19,435 nucleotides of DNA. Origin: Conidiobolus incongruus B7586 (taxonomy: Eukaryota > Entomophthoromycota > Entomophthoromycetes > Entomophthorales > Conidiobolaceae). A model generated the notes under the pieces. That model saw only the letters and a program-made list of their open reading frames with translations, did not search any database and was not told the DNA's origin. Positions 1-9,606 of the stretch are shown here, piece after piece; position 1 is the first letter of the stretch; the number at the start of each line of letters is the position of its first letter. The stretch lies in assembly GCA_000697335.1 (NCBI GenBank), contig JNEM01009224.1:1-19435 (forward strand), read 5' to 3'. A program made the position numbers and the translations under genes.

Positions 1-2355
1 AAGAATATTAATTAGTGATAATTTGATCTATAAAAAATATCAAGTTTAATAATAATTAATTTTAAAAGAAGAATTAAATAAAAGTGATATATATTATATC
101 AATTTATTATAATAATTAACATATATATAATATTTTTTTAAAAAAATTTGTAAAAAAAATTAATTTAACTTAATATTGCATTTTGATTTATATTTTAGTA
201 AATGACTATAAAAACAGATTTAAGATTAATTAATTATAATAGTTTGCTTTAAAAACCTAAGTCTTTAATTATACTTTAATAGGTTTTATTTATAATAATT
301 ATTCTAACTTTTTTTAAGCTTTAGCTAAATTATAAAATGCTTATTTTATATTGTAGTTAATTTATTTAATTTTAAACTTATATATATAATATTTATATGG
401 TTAATATTAAAATATCATATTAACTATAAATTAAATTAAAAAAGAGTATTTTAATATATTTATTTACACTATTTATAATTAAAGAAATAATAGTTAAAAT
501 TGGTTTTTAAAATTTTAATTAGTTTTAAATAATTTCTCTCTTAGCTTTGAAATAATTTATCTAATAATAAATAGTTGATATAATATGATATTTATTGTCA
601 ATAGATGTTTATAAATTTCAAATAATTTTAAAAAATATATAATTGAATTTTATTAATAATAAAATAAAAAAATTTTGATAATTATTATTAAGTTTGAATA
701 TAATTAAATTAAATGATAAATTTTAAATGATTAACTATTTAATCAAAAAAAAACTACTATATGTAATCTCAAACTATATATTTTCTTATTAATTTTATCT
801 TTTAAAATTAATAATATATTTAAAAAATTGAAAATTAAAACTTTCCTAGATTTTTGATTTTGTGGTAGTATTTATTAAATACAAAAATATGATAGAATTT
901 CACAACCTAAGTTTTTTATTGTTCCTTATTAAACTTAAAAAAATATATATAATATTTAGATTTTTAAGATGAAATTAAATAAATATAATCTGAGCAATAT
1001 TGATATACCTAATTATAAATATAAATTATATATCAATTCAAATTAATCTTTAAATACATCATGACAAAACACAAATAAAAATCATCAATGTATTATTAAA
1101 TTAAGTAAAAATATATTTTTCACTTCATATATAGATACTTATATAACTTAATTAGAGACATAGCAGTTACCGTAATGAGGCATAGAATTTCAAAAGATTT
1201 ATAATTAATAAAATTGGAATAATTCTATGAAAAAATATAGTGATTGTATTTAATTTTTAATAATAGTTAACAGCAATATTTGATACGGATGATCATAAAT
1301 TTTAAAAATAATAGTAATTATCAATAATCAAGTAATAACAGCGAAATTTGAGAAATTATAGAGGATCCAAGATTATTTATTAATCAATATATATTATGAA
1401 TTGCATAAATAGATTTTTTTTGAATAAATTATATATGGAAATCTATATATGATTGAACCTTGAACAGAATAAGCAAAATATTACAAGAAATTCAATACTT
1501 ATTCTCCCAACAAATTATATTAAACCATGAGATCTGTATGTCAAGAGTAATTTGAGAGATACTATTTTATAGATTTTGATCTAATAAAATCATCAATAAT
1601 AAGGTAGTAATAAGCTTTAGGTAGAAATTTGAAAATAAAATTAAAAAAATTTAGAGAAAATTAATATATGTAGGCATGTTTTCCAACAGCAATTTATACA
1701 ACATATATAAACAAATCTAATATCAGCAGCTTGTTATAATTGAATATATATTAATGATAAATCTTCTAACAAAACTTTTATCAGAATATGAATTGAAAAT
1801 AACTGATGCAATTGAATTTTAATGAATAATGTATAAATTTTGGTTTATAAAGAATAGATATACATCAAATAATTTATTGGTATTTTTATTATAAATATTA
1901 AAAAATAAGAAAAATACTTAGATTTTATTATTACGTGTAAATATAATAAATGTGAATTATATCATTAATAGATATCAATTTAATCAGCTATTTAAATATA
2001 TTACACTTTAGTCTATTCTATATAATTAAAATCAATTTTCAATAAACAAATATTAAGTTTATTCTATACAATTATATATATATAATTAATACGATAGGAT
2101 AACAATATTTTGAAATTACTTTTAGAACAAAGTTTTTATTAAATACAAATGATGTAATTTAAATCAAAATCAAAATTATTGGTCAACAACAAATTAATAA
2201 ACAGATGAAGATGACTGTGCTAAATTCAACTAATTCTCAACTTGAGAACATTAACTATTTTTTAAATTGAATTGATTGAATGAGTCAATATTCACTTCTT
2301 GTTATTACATCAATTTAATAAATATTTATTGGATTGTCGTTTATTCATATTATTA
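1..2355. other. AT-rich gene-poor region
   Basis: This stretch is strongly AT-rich with stops dense in all six frames and no open frame of useful length. Slightly less AT-rich patches lie at about 1140-1200, 1260-1560 and 1660-1830. They give only short protein-like fragments that I could not assign to any family. The last 100 to 200 bases before 2356 presumably carry the ATG27 promoter, but no specific element is distinguishable in this composition. Confidence 0.6.
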
Positions 2356-3355
2356 ATGAAGCTAAATTTCAGTTATTTCTTTTTCGTATTATCTGTATTT
2401 TCTGATGATAATTGCCAGTACAAGGATGACCAAGGCAATTTATATGATTTATCAAAATTGACCAATGACAAAGAGTAAGCTATAACTTATTGAGATATTC
2501 ACACTTAATTAATTTTTATGATTTAATCAGAGATTATAAAGTTGTTGATCCAGACACTAAAACTGAATTCTTTTTCAATATTTGTCGCGGAGTTGTATCT
2601 GGAAACACAGGTTTAAAGAATCCTGATGAAAGTGCTGCCTATTATAAAGAAGATTCAACATCATTAACTATTGGAGAGCCTAGTAAAAAGATTATTAAAA
2701 ATGGTAAGCTTATTGACCATCAATTCCAATTATTTTTGAACTTATATCATTATTGTTTAGATAAGCTTTTTGTTTTGAATTATAGAAACGGTGCCACTTG
2801 TCCTAACAGCAGCATAAGAAAAAGCACTACTATTATTTTTACTTGTAATAAATCTGTTTCTGGAAATGTAAACAATATTTCTTGCAAATAACTTAATTCA
2901 CTAACTAAGTTGTTATTAGGGTCAGCCTACTTTTGTCAGCAATTCTAATGACTGTGGATACACATTCTACTGGGCCACTCCTTTAGCTTGTTCATCTAGC
3001 TCGTCCAATAGTAGTGGAAGCGGTTCCAGTGGATTCAGGACCTTTATGATCGTTATTTCATCGCTATTTTTTGGTTATTTAATCCTAGGCATATTGTATA
3101 ATCGTTTTAAGAAAGGAGCCAAGGGCTTAGATCAGCTTCCTCACAAGAAGTTTTGGTTTGATTTGTGTGATTTTATTAAGGTAATATTTTATAATGATAT
3201 TTCTTTTATCTTTTATTAATGTTATATTTCAGGATATGTTTATTATATTAATAGCTAAATGTGGAATTAAGCCTAAATCTTCCTATAATCGATATCAATC
3301 AGTTTCTCATCATGAGCAACATGTTCTAATTAATGATGATTTAGAAGAAATTTAA
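2356..3355 (+). CDS. ATG27: Atg27-like type I membrane protein with MRH lectin-type domain
   Basis: Exons are 2356-2474, 2531-2703, 2761-2867, 2920-3180 and 3233-3355, giving 260 aa with phases agreeing at every junction. Residues 1-16 form a signal peptide. The luminal part has six cysteines (20, 58, 111, 126, 145, 157) and the mannose-6-phosphate-receptor-homology pattern: FFFNIC (53-58), NGATCPN (107-113), RKSTTIIFTC (117-126) and a DCGYTFYWATPLAC element (144-157). A Ser/Gly linker leads to one membrane span (about 174-193), then a basic cytosolic tail with YQSV (241-244), a YxxPhi sorting signal like the one ending yeast Atg27. In yeast, Atg27 cycles between Golgi, endosome, vacuole and phagophore and helps deliver Atg9 membrane. 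The introns are 52-57 nt. The second (2704-2760, 57 nt) has no in-frame stop, so an unspliced reading looks coding. The third has a CTAAC branch site at 2901. AATAAA lies at 3394. The alternative is a generic cation-dependent M6P-receptor relative. Confidence 0.88.
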
Positions 3356-3722
3356 TTATTATTAATTTCAATATATTTTATCCATTTATTATAAATAAAT
3401 AACTATTTTTATAGGCTTTATTATTACATTTGAAAAATTATTAACGAATCCAAGCCAAGTAATAGATTATTTTATAATTTAAGTATTAACTATTGCTAAA
3501 ATACTTCAATTTTTATGATATCTTCATATTTGGCAATGATTTAATGATGCTATCCTAGTTTAGTTATTAAAATAAATATCTAAAGATTTAATAAAGATAA
3601 TTCTCGAAAGGAATTAAAAAATATCCTTGATCACTTAAAATAATACAATTTATTTATATTATATACTCTGGTTTTGAAAATAACCTTAGAAGAGTAGAGA
3701 GATTGAATAATAATTCAATCTA
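3356..3722. other. Convergent intergenic gap, ATG27 / CDC26
   Basis: This is the shared 3' flank of two convergent genes and holds only their presumed untranslated ends. AATAAA at 3394-3399 is a likely poly(A) signal for ATG27. A perfect hairpin at 3701-3720 sits just past the CDC26 stop. No further open frame was seen. Confidence 0.6.
3701..3720. repeat. Perfect 8-bp inverted repeat (hairpin) beside the CDC26 stop
   Basis: GATTGAAT and ATTCAATC flank a 4-base AATA loop, starting two bases beyond the CDC26 stop codon. In the CDC26 mRNA it would form a short stem in the 3' UTR. AT-rich sequence yields such dyads by chance, so a function is unproven. Confidence 0.5.
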
Positions 3723-3881
3723 TTATTGATTATTATTGGAATTGGTTGAATTTTGACTATTGGAGCTTGTTGTGGTTGATTCAATGAGTTTGAATGAAGA
3801 TTTTATATCAAGAGAATCGTTATGAAGTTGTTTGAAATCTTCAGATGTAATAGGAATCTGAGTAGGTTTTAAACGAAACAT
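3723..3881 (-). CDS. CDC26: APC/C subunit Cdc26/Hcn1-like micro-protein
   Basis: A single exon encodes 52 aa, starting MFRLKPTQIPITSEDFKQLH. The N-terminus fits the Cdc26/Hcn1 signature. As I recall it, human CDC26 starts MLRRKPTRLELKLDDIEEF and fission yeast Hcn1 starts MLRRNPTAIQITAEDVLAY. In that family the N-terminal 25 or so residues, with the initiator Met buried, thread into the TPR groove of Apc6/Cut9 and stabilise it within the anaphase-promoting complex. The remainder here is Ser/Thr/Asn-rich and unconserved, and it lacks the basic C-terminal stretch of Hcn1. The ATG at 3881 is the only sensible start because the Met itself belongs to the motif. It converges on ATG27 and diverges from WBP1. 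Such a short frame could arise by chance in AT-rich DNA, but the ordered match (M-x-R-x-x-P-T-x-I-x-I-T-x-E-D) is hard to dismiss. A further downstream exon is not excluded. Confidence 0.72.
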   Translation of the reverse strand: MFRLKPTQIPITSEDFKQLHNDSLDIKSSFKLIESTTTSSNSQNSTNSNNNQ

Positions 3882-5232
3882 ATTGTATTTATTTATACAT
3901 AAATTGAATTTATTATTATAATAATTAATTCAAGCATTCAGTTGGTTAATTTAAATTAGGTGTTTATATGTTTAAATACTTATGGGAATTATCTAACTTT
4001 TAATTGTATTAATATAGTTTACAAAACAAATAGAATATACTGCTTTTAATTTTATTAAGTTTAACAAAAAATTTTAAACTAAGTAACCTGATATATTAAT
4101 AAATGTTTATTTTCTGAGTTTGAAATAAAAATATATATTATGGATTCAAGTTTCATTTTGGTATTATTGAATTTATTACAATTATGTTAACAATATCATA
4201 CCAAGTTTATTATACTATTAACTGATTGTATATACTGGATACCATTTTTAGAAATATCTGTCTTTTAATATCATACTAAAATTATCTTATATGATAGAGG
4301 TTACCATTTTACTTTTATCAAATTGTCATATTGATTAATTTTCTAATTAGAGGAACTAAATTTTGATGTTTGGACAAAGTGAAATTTGAAAAATATTAAT
4401 GTTATTTATATTTTATTAATAGAACATCATTACTTTCTTTAACATATGAACCAAAAAAATGATAATAGTGAGTAAGGATTGAAAATATTATTTGTTATGT
4501 TTAATTTTTATTGAATTATATAAAATTAATTTGAAAATACATTAATTTATTGTTTTAAATCTATATTCAATTAAATATATATATTTAATATAATAAATTT
4601 TCAATTAAATTTAATATAAATATAGAATAGTTATACGTATATCAAAATAATTAATTTGATTATCTAGATTGAATACTCATTAGTGAATTATACTTTCATA
4701 TGCGATAAATTTTTTCATCACATATTTAATAAAAATATAACATTAATTACAGAGAAGAAAAAAGAATACTGAATTATTTTCATTATACTAAACATAGTTT
4801 ATTGGATATTTTATTTTGATATTTATTATTTTTACTTTTTATAAATATAATTTTAATCTTGAATATTGCTTGATAATAATACTTTGTAACCTTAAAAAAT
4901 ACAATCAAGTGATAATTTAAAAAAACTTTAGAAAAATGTATAATTATTGTTGTTTGAATGTGATTTGTCTGAGATTGATTGGTTAAATTTAATCAGTTGA
5001 AGATATTGGTTTGATTAGACAGAATAACCCATAATAATTAAATTGGATTTGTATAATTTGAAAGAGTCGTCACTCAACAAAGGTTAATCATCGAATTATA
5101 AAATCATCAATCGCCTAAGACACCAATTATTAAACCTCTTTAATCTCAGCTTTCTTGGTAGTCTAATTGATAACTTAAAATTTATTAACCTTCGTCAAAA
5201 ATAGCCAATTTATTCACCTGTTCAAATATTAA
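3882..5232. other. Divergent intergenic region, CDC26 / WBP1
   Basis: About 1.35 kb lies between divergent starts. Most is over 80 percent AT without open frames. The final 300 bases (about 4930-5232) are less AT-rich, contain several ATTGG/CCAAT-like words and an imperfect dyad GAGTCGTCACTC at about 5065, and probably form the WBP1 promoter. No TATA assignment is meaningful in this composition. Confidence 0.5.
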
Positions 5233-6667
5233 ATGTTCAAGATTTTATTTAATAGTTTATGCCTTCTAGTAAGCATACAAGCTAAATCGCTGACGGGAAA
5301 CAAGATTTTGTTTTTACAGGATAAGTCGATTAATGCTTCTGATTACAGTATTTTTTTCAATGACTTGAAAGGTAAATTGACTTTGATATTGCTATTAATT
5401 GAATATTAATCATATATTAATTTATATAATAGAACGTGGCTATGATGTGGAATATAAAAAAGCGGGAGATTCTGATTTAGCCTTAGTCGAGTATGAAGAA
5501 CGCAAATATGATCATATTATTTTATTCTCTCCAAAAACAAAATGTAAGTCAGATAACATATTTTTCATATAATTCATAACTAATTTGGTACATGTAGCTT
5601 TTGGCAATGGAGTTCGTATTAATGATTTTGTTGAATTTGTGAATAAAGGAGGAAACTTGATCATGGCTGCATCAAGTACCATTTCCCAAACTTACAAGGA
5701 ATTGGGTTCTCAATTTCATGTAACCTTTGATAATAAATTAACCTCTGTAATTGATCCATTCCATCGCTATCAATCAGAAAGCTCCAAATCCAATCCTATA
5801 TACTCCAATCAATTAACAACTCTCTCTCATGTAGTGCCGAAGCAAGTCTCTGGACCTGTCTTATTCAATGGAATTGCCCACAAACTTCATTCCAATCCAA
5901 TGGTATTCCCTATTCTTTCTGCAGAGTGGACCGCTATTTCTGCCGAATCCGATGCTACTTCTACCCCATCATTATATGGAAGTGACATTCAATTAGTATC
6001 AGGTTTTCAAGCCTTGAATAATGCTCGCGTAGTTATTAGTGGATCTATCAGTCTCTTTTCTGATGAATATTTCAACGCTTCTATCGAATTAGAAGAGGAA
6101 AAGACAAAATCAAACACTTCCAATCGACTTTTGGCTCAAGAGATTACCAAATGGGCTTTTCAAGAGAAATCAGTTCTTAGAATTGACTCCGCTCGTCATG
6201 CTCTCAAGAGAACAGATGAGCAATTGGATTGGTACAGAATTAAAGATAACATCACTTACCACATCAATCTTTCTCAATACAACGATGGCAAGTGGACTGG
6301 ATATAAGGCTGATCAAATTCAGTTAGAAATCGTCATGCTAGATCCTTACATTCGCACCAATTTGCAACCTGGTTCCACTAAACAAGCTCAATCTTCAGAA
6401 TACTTTGCTGATGTTCAATTACCTGATCGCTATGGTGTTTTCACCTTCAAAGTTGACTATAAACGCCCTGGTTGGAGCTATTTACTTCAATCCGATGTAT
6501 TGCCAATTAGGCCTTTACGCCACAATGAATATCCTAGATTTTTGTCTGCAGCTTATCCTTATTACACAGGCGCAGCATCCATGTCTGTTGGCTTCCTAGT
6601 TTTCTGTTTAGCTTGGTTATATAATAAGGATCCTGCTGATACTAAGCTCAAGCTAAAGACCAATTAA
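5233..6667 (+). CDS. WBP1: Oligosaccharyltransferase 48-kDa subunit (Wbp1/OST48/DDOST)
   Basis: Exons are 5233-5371, 5433-5543 and 5598-6667, giving 439 aa. The protein is an essential subunit of the ER oligosaccharyltransferase, which moves the lipid-linked glycan onto Asn-X-Ser/Thr of nascent proteins. In yeast it pairs with Swp1 and Ost2. A signal peptide covers residues 1-17. The luminal Rossmann-like start has KILFLQDKS, then a GYDVEYKKAGDSDL segment, KYDHIILFSP, and NGVRINDFVEFVNKGGNLIM, all in the family order. One membrane span lies at about 407-425. The cytosolic tail ends KLKTN, which fits the KxKxx ER-retrieval signal (Lys435, Lys437). Introns are 61 and 54 nt. The second has a CTAAT branch word at about 5579. 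The start is the first in-frame ATG and gives the signal peptide. A likely poly(A) signal AATAAA is at 6713. The length matches the family (about 430-460 aa). Confidence 0.95.
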
Positions 6668-7034
6668 TCTATAATAACAAATTCAAAACATTATTTTTCT
6701 GAGAATAATTTTAATAAATATATTATATGAATTTTAAATAAGAATGCATTAATTTTTATTATTTTGTAATTGTTTTGATTTTTTAACTCAGTAAACACGT
6801 AGATATAAGGAAAGCATGATCATGATTATTGTAGGTATAGATGAAATTATATTTCAAATTATAATTATAAATATTTTGATACTTAATATAAAAGAATTTA
6901 TTCAATATATATATATATATATATATATTATTCTATAAAAACATTAGAGAGTCAAAAGTCATTCATCTCCAGCACTCACCCCAGTCCACCATCTCTTTCC
7001 TTATATCGAAAGTCTCCTAGCCAATAGTTTTAGA
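6668..7034. other. Convergent intergenic gap with AT microsatellite
   Basis: This holds the WBP1 3' flank and, on the other strand, whatever follows the stop at 7035. It contains an (AT)12 tract. On the minus strand there is a good-looking 47-nt intron-like segment, 6979 down to 6933, with a GTGAGT donor, CTCTAAT branch word and TTTTTATAG acceptor. This may be a 3' UTR intron of the locus at 7035. Confidence 0.45.
6905..6928. repeat. (AT)12 dinucleotide microsatellite
   Basis: Twelve uninterrupted AT units, the longest pure dinucleotide run noticed in the window. It lies between the 3' ends of WBP1 and the minus-strand locus and would be prone to length variation. Confidence 0.95.
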
Positions 7035-7328
7035 TTATGAGAAATAATCAGGCTTTTTGTTTGGATTTGAAGTAGTGAATAAATTAGGGGATAACTGTGA
7101 AAGGAAAGGACCTGTAGCAGGTGCTACATGTTTAGTATTAAGAGTATTGACTTTCTTATTCGATTTAGTTGCAGTAACAATTGTCGCCAAATTCTCATAA
7201 GCATTAGAAATCTTGGGTGGTTGCTGACCCGTTGGTCCCTTCATATTCATTTGGCTCATGCTCGATTTCAAATTGAAAAATTCATTAGACTTAGGAGGTT
7301 TTTGAGTAGGGGTTGTAGGAGATGGCAG
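7035..7328 (-). CDS. 3'-terminal coding segment of an unrecognised gene (partial)
   Basis: This is the last 97 codons of an open frame read from about 7352 down to the TAA at 7035-7037. GC content is well above the flanks. The predicted peptide is Pro/Ser/Thr/Asn-rich and looks like a disordered tail: LPSPTTPTQKPPKSNEFFN at the start, a GPTGQQPPK patch, and NPNKKPDYFS at the end. The boundary at 7328 assumes an AG acceptor (CCAAAG) after a branch-like CTAAAT. An intron from a GTGTAG donor near 7392 would be about 65 nt and would keep the phase. The antisense frame is also open but looks like a mirror of this one. I do not recognise the family. PTQKPP recalls Abi-type proline-rich linkers, but that is too short to name a gene. 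Confidence 0.35.
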   Translation of the reverse strand: MPSPTTPTQKPPKSNEFFNLKSSMSQMNMKGPTGQQPPKISNAYENLATIVTATKSNKKVNTLNTKHVAPATGPFLSQLSPNLFTTSNPNKKPDYFS

Positions 7329-8062
7329 CTTTGGAGAGTTATATGATTTAGTTTAATGTTATTGCAGTTGTGTAGTGGAAAAAGAATTCTACACATCAAT
7401 TGAATTTTTGGCAAAAAGGTTGGTTCGAGAAAGAATGGGTGTTCGCGTTTAAGAAAAAGAAAAATTTAAGTTTTTGTGATGAGATAGCAAAATGGAGATA
7501 ATTGGGTACTTTCTGGAGTCCATGAAGAATTCTGAGTTGACTAACTCTAAATTTTCATGTAGACCCTTCAAATGTATAAATATATTGTTGAGTTGTGTTT
7601 GGAGTTATATAATATCTTTATGAAGTTGATTGAGAGTTTAATAAAATTTTATATTTTATATTTTATATGCTCACATCCTTGTCTTTGAATCATGTTTAAA
7701 GTATGTTCTAAATATCTTAGAGCTGTAGTTTCAATCATAATTACATCTTTCTTAAGTTGCTTTATAAAAATCAATTGGCTGTTGGTGACATTAAAAATGA
7801 TTTAATGCTGATTATATATATTAGATATTGTATATTATTCGATTAAAAATAAAATTTCTACCACAAAGTTTCACAATTGAAATAAATAGTTTTCTTTTCA
7901 GGATTATTAGCAGAAAGATTAATTGCAAACGCAGTCTAATATAATGATATAATTTAAACAAATTCAAAATTTTAATAATTGCTCTAATAATATTACAATA
8001 ATATAAAAAGACAAGATAGTTAATTTTACCTAATGGCAACGATTTTTCTAACAAAGTTAAAA
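7329..8062 (-). pseudogene. Unresolved upstream part of the minus-strand locus; damaged or mis-modelled gene
   Basis: Less AT-rich patches on the minus strand read as short protein-like, partly coiled-coil pieces. From 8062 there is MLNIFLTLLEKSLPLGK; near 7935-7862 TAFAINLSANNPEKKTIYFN; near 7780-7670 KQLKKDVIMIETTALRYLEH; near 7605-7500 LQTQLNNIFIHLKGLHENLE and following residues. The last resembles Mediator Med8-type helices (LQ-x-QLN), and the first resembles the Abi N-terminus; both are weak. Some joins work: a GTAGAAA donor near 7861 to a CCAACAG acceptor near 7778 keeps frame. However, the Med8-like patch has a stop immediately upstream and no usable acceptor, and the patches near 7395-7500 do not join cleanly. 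It may be a decaying pseudogene, a fast-evolving gene with unusual splicing, or a chance composition island. Confidence 0.25.
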
Positions 8063-9606
8063 AAATATTAAGCATTAAGTAATAATAATAATAATAATAA
8101 AATCAATATGAAATATGTGCATTATACCAAACAATCAAATTGTTGGTTTATTTCATTTAAAAAAAATTTGAATTTGATGATTTTTCTGATTATTCATAAA
8201 TTACTCCAATAAATAAATTGTGGAGGAAATAAAATTAATCAATGAATATGAAATGTTTTAAAAGTGGTAAAATATATATTATGGCAAGTTATATATTATT
8301 TTCTATTTTACATTAATGAATTGAATAATAATCAAACCAAAATATCACAAATCAGCTATACTATTTGATCAATTTATATAGATTAAACATAACTGAAAAT
8401 AAATGCACTTAATACAAATGAATTCTGAATCCACCATTCAATTACAAATATCATTTCATACAAACATTCATCAATATTAATAAATCTTCATTACTTCCCT
8501 ATAATGAAAATCATTTTTGTTTATAGTAAATATTCAAACCATAATTTTCTAAATTAGGAATTACACAAATTTTCAAAATGATTTGATCCAAATCATATTT
8601 ATTAATATACAGCATTAATTTTTTTCAAATTAATATTTTGATATTATTTTAATTTTTAAAAAATATATATATTATAAATTAATAATTTATTCACTTGTTA
8701 ATAATCACCTATGCTATTTAATTGATTTTTTTCATCTATAAATGTTAAAAATTTAATATTTTATTCAATAAACCTGTATTATTATATGATTGAGATAACT
8801 ATTGATTAATTATATTTTTTAATTTTGATATATTACCACATTTTTTACATTTAAATTCCAAAAGTATTAAAATATTTCTAGTAAATTAAATATGGTAGTT
8901 GAACTTTTAATGGAATCTCGCAAATGTTGGAATGTTGCGATAATGATTTCAATTTAGGGGAGCTGATGAAGTTTTTAGTCCGAAATGCCTCCCTTGAGAG
9001 TTAGTTTATTGTTAGTATGAAAATTAATATTTGATGATAAACAGTTAAATTTATTTTTTATATTTTAGTGCATTTATTTTTTATAATTTTTATTTTTTTG
9101 AATCCAATTTGAATTTTATCAAGAAATATAGTTAAATAAAAAATAATGTGTATTAATGATATACATATTATAGTAGCCAGTATTAATTGCTAAAATAGAG
9201 TCTTCTTAGAGATAGTATATATATATTATCAGAGTATCAAAAATAACAAATATTGCTAATATTTCTCGTAAAAATTTGAAATTCGATAATATTTGAAATT
9301 TGATCAATTCAGAATTAAGAGATCTGTTGATGAAACAAACTTTGATTGGATAGGATGAATTTCGATGAAAAACAATCACATTAATTCTTCTGAATCAAAA
9401 TATACTCTTATTATCACTTGATTACCTTAAGTATTCATTTTTAAAAAAATAATATTTCATTATATTAATCATTTTAAACTGTTTAATAGAATAACTTTAT
9501 CTAACTAATATTATTAAAACTGAATCGTTAATAGGTATTTGATTCACTTTAATATTTTGTTTTAAATTAATATTATTCTAGTTTTAAGTGGCAAAAATTA
9601 TTCATC
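8063..9606. other. AT-rich intergenic region upstream of ENT3
   Basis: No supported gene. It contains a (TAA)7 tract at its left end and an isolated less AT-rich island at about 8890-9010 with short open frames on both strands. Otherwise it is 80 percent or more AT with stops throughout. The ENT3 promoter should lie in the last few hundred bases. Confidence 0.5.
8080..8100. repeat. (TAA)7 trinucleotide microsatellite
   Basis: Seven pure TAA units just upstream of the first ATG (8062) of the unresolved minus-strand locus. Expected to be length-variable. Confidence 0.9.

Noticed and set aside
1140-1830. Faint protein-like fragments that might be an old element relic, for example a stretch loosely recalling the C-terminal end of a copia-type RNase H region near 1745-1790
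   Set aside because: The fragments are short and compositionally biased, lack flanking repeats or any clear domain, and would be expected by chance in such AT-rich DNA.
2959-3070. Independent small secreted protein in the Ser/Gly-rich part of exon 4 of ATG27
   Set aside because: The segment joins in phase to the MRH domain upstream and supplies the family's single membrane span.
7128-7452. Plus-strand frames, including a stretch reading EKEFYTSIEFLAKRLVRERM at about 7377-7436
   Set aside because: They lie antisense to the proline-rich minus-strand frames and look like codon mirrors. No start, upstream exon or family match was found, though stranded RNA data could overturn this.
7821-8010. 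Hydrophobic minus-strand continuation after LPLGK, which would look like membrane spans
   Set aside because: The sequence beyond about 8015 has intron-like base composition with a GTAAAA donor and TATTAG acceptor. The Ile/Leu/Tyr-rich reading is what AT-rich non-coding DNA gives.
8950-8990. Hammerhead ribozyme-like core (CTGATGA ... CGAAA)
   Set aside because: The two core boxes occur in order, but stem II does not pair next to them, no upstream strand complements the sequence after GAAA, and there is no NUH cleavage site in place.
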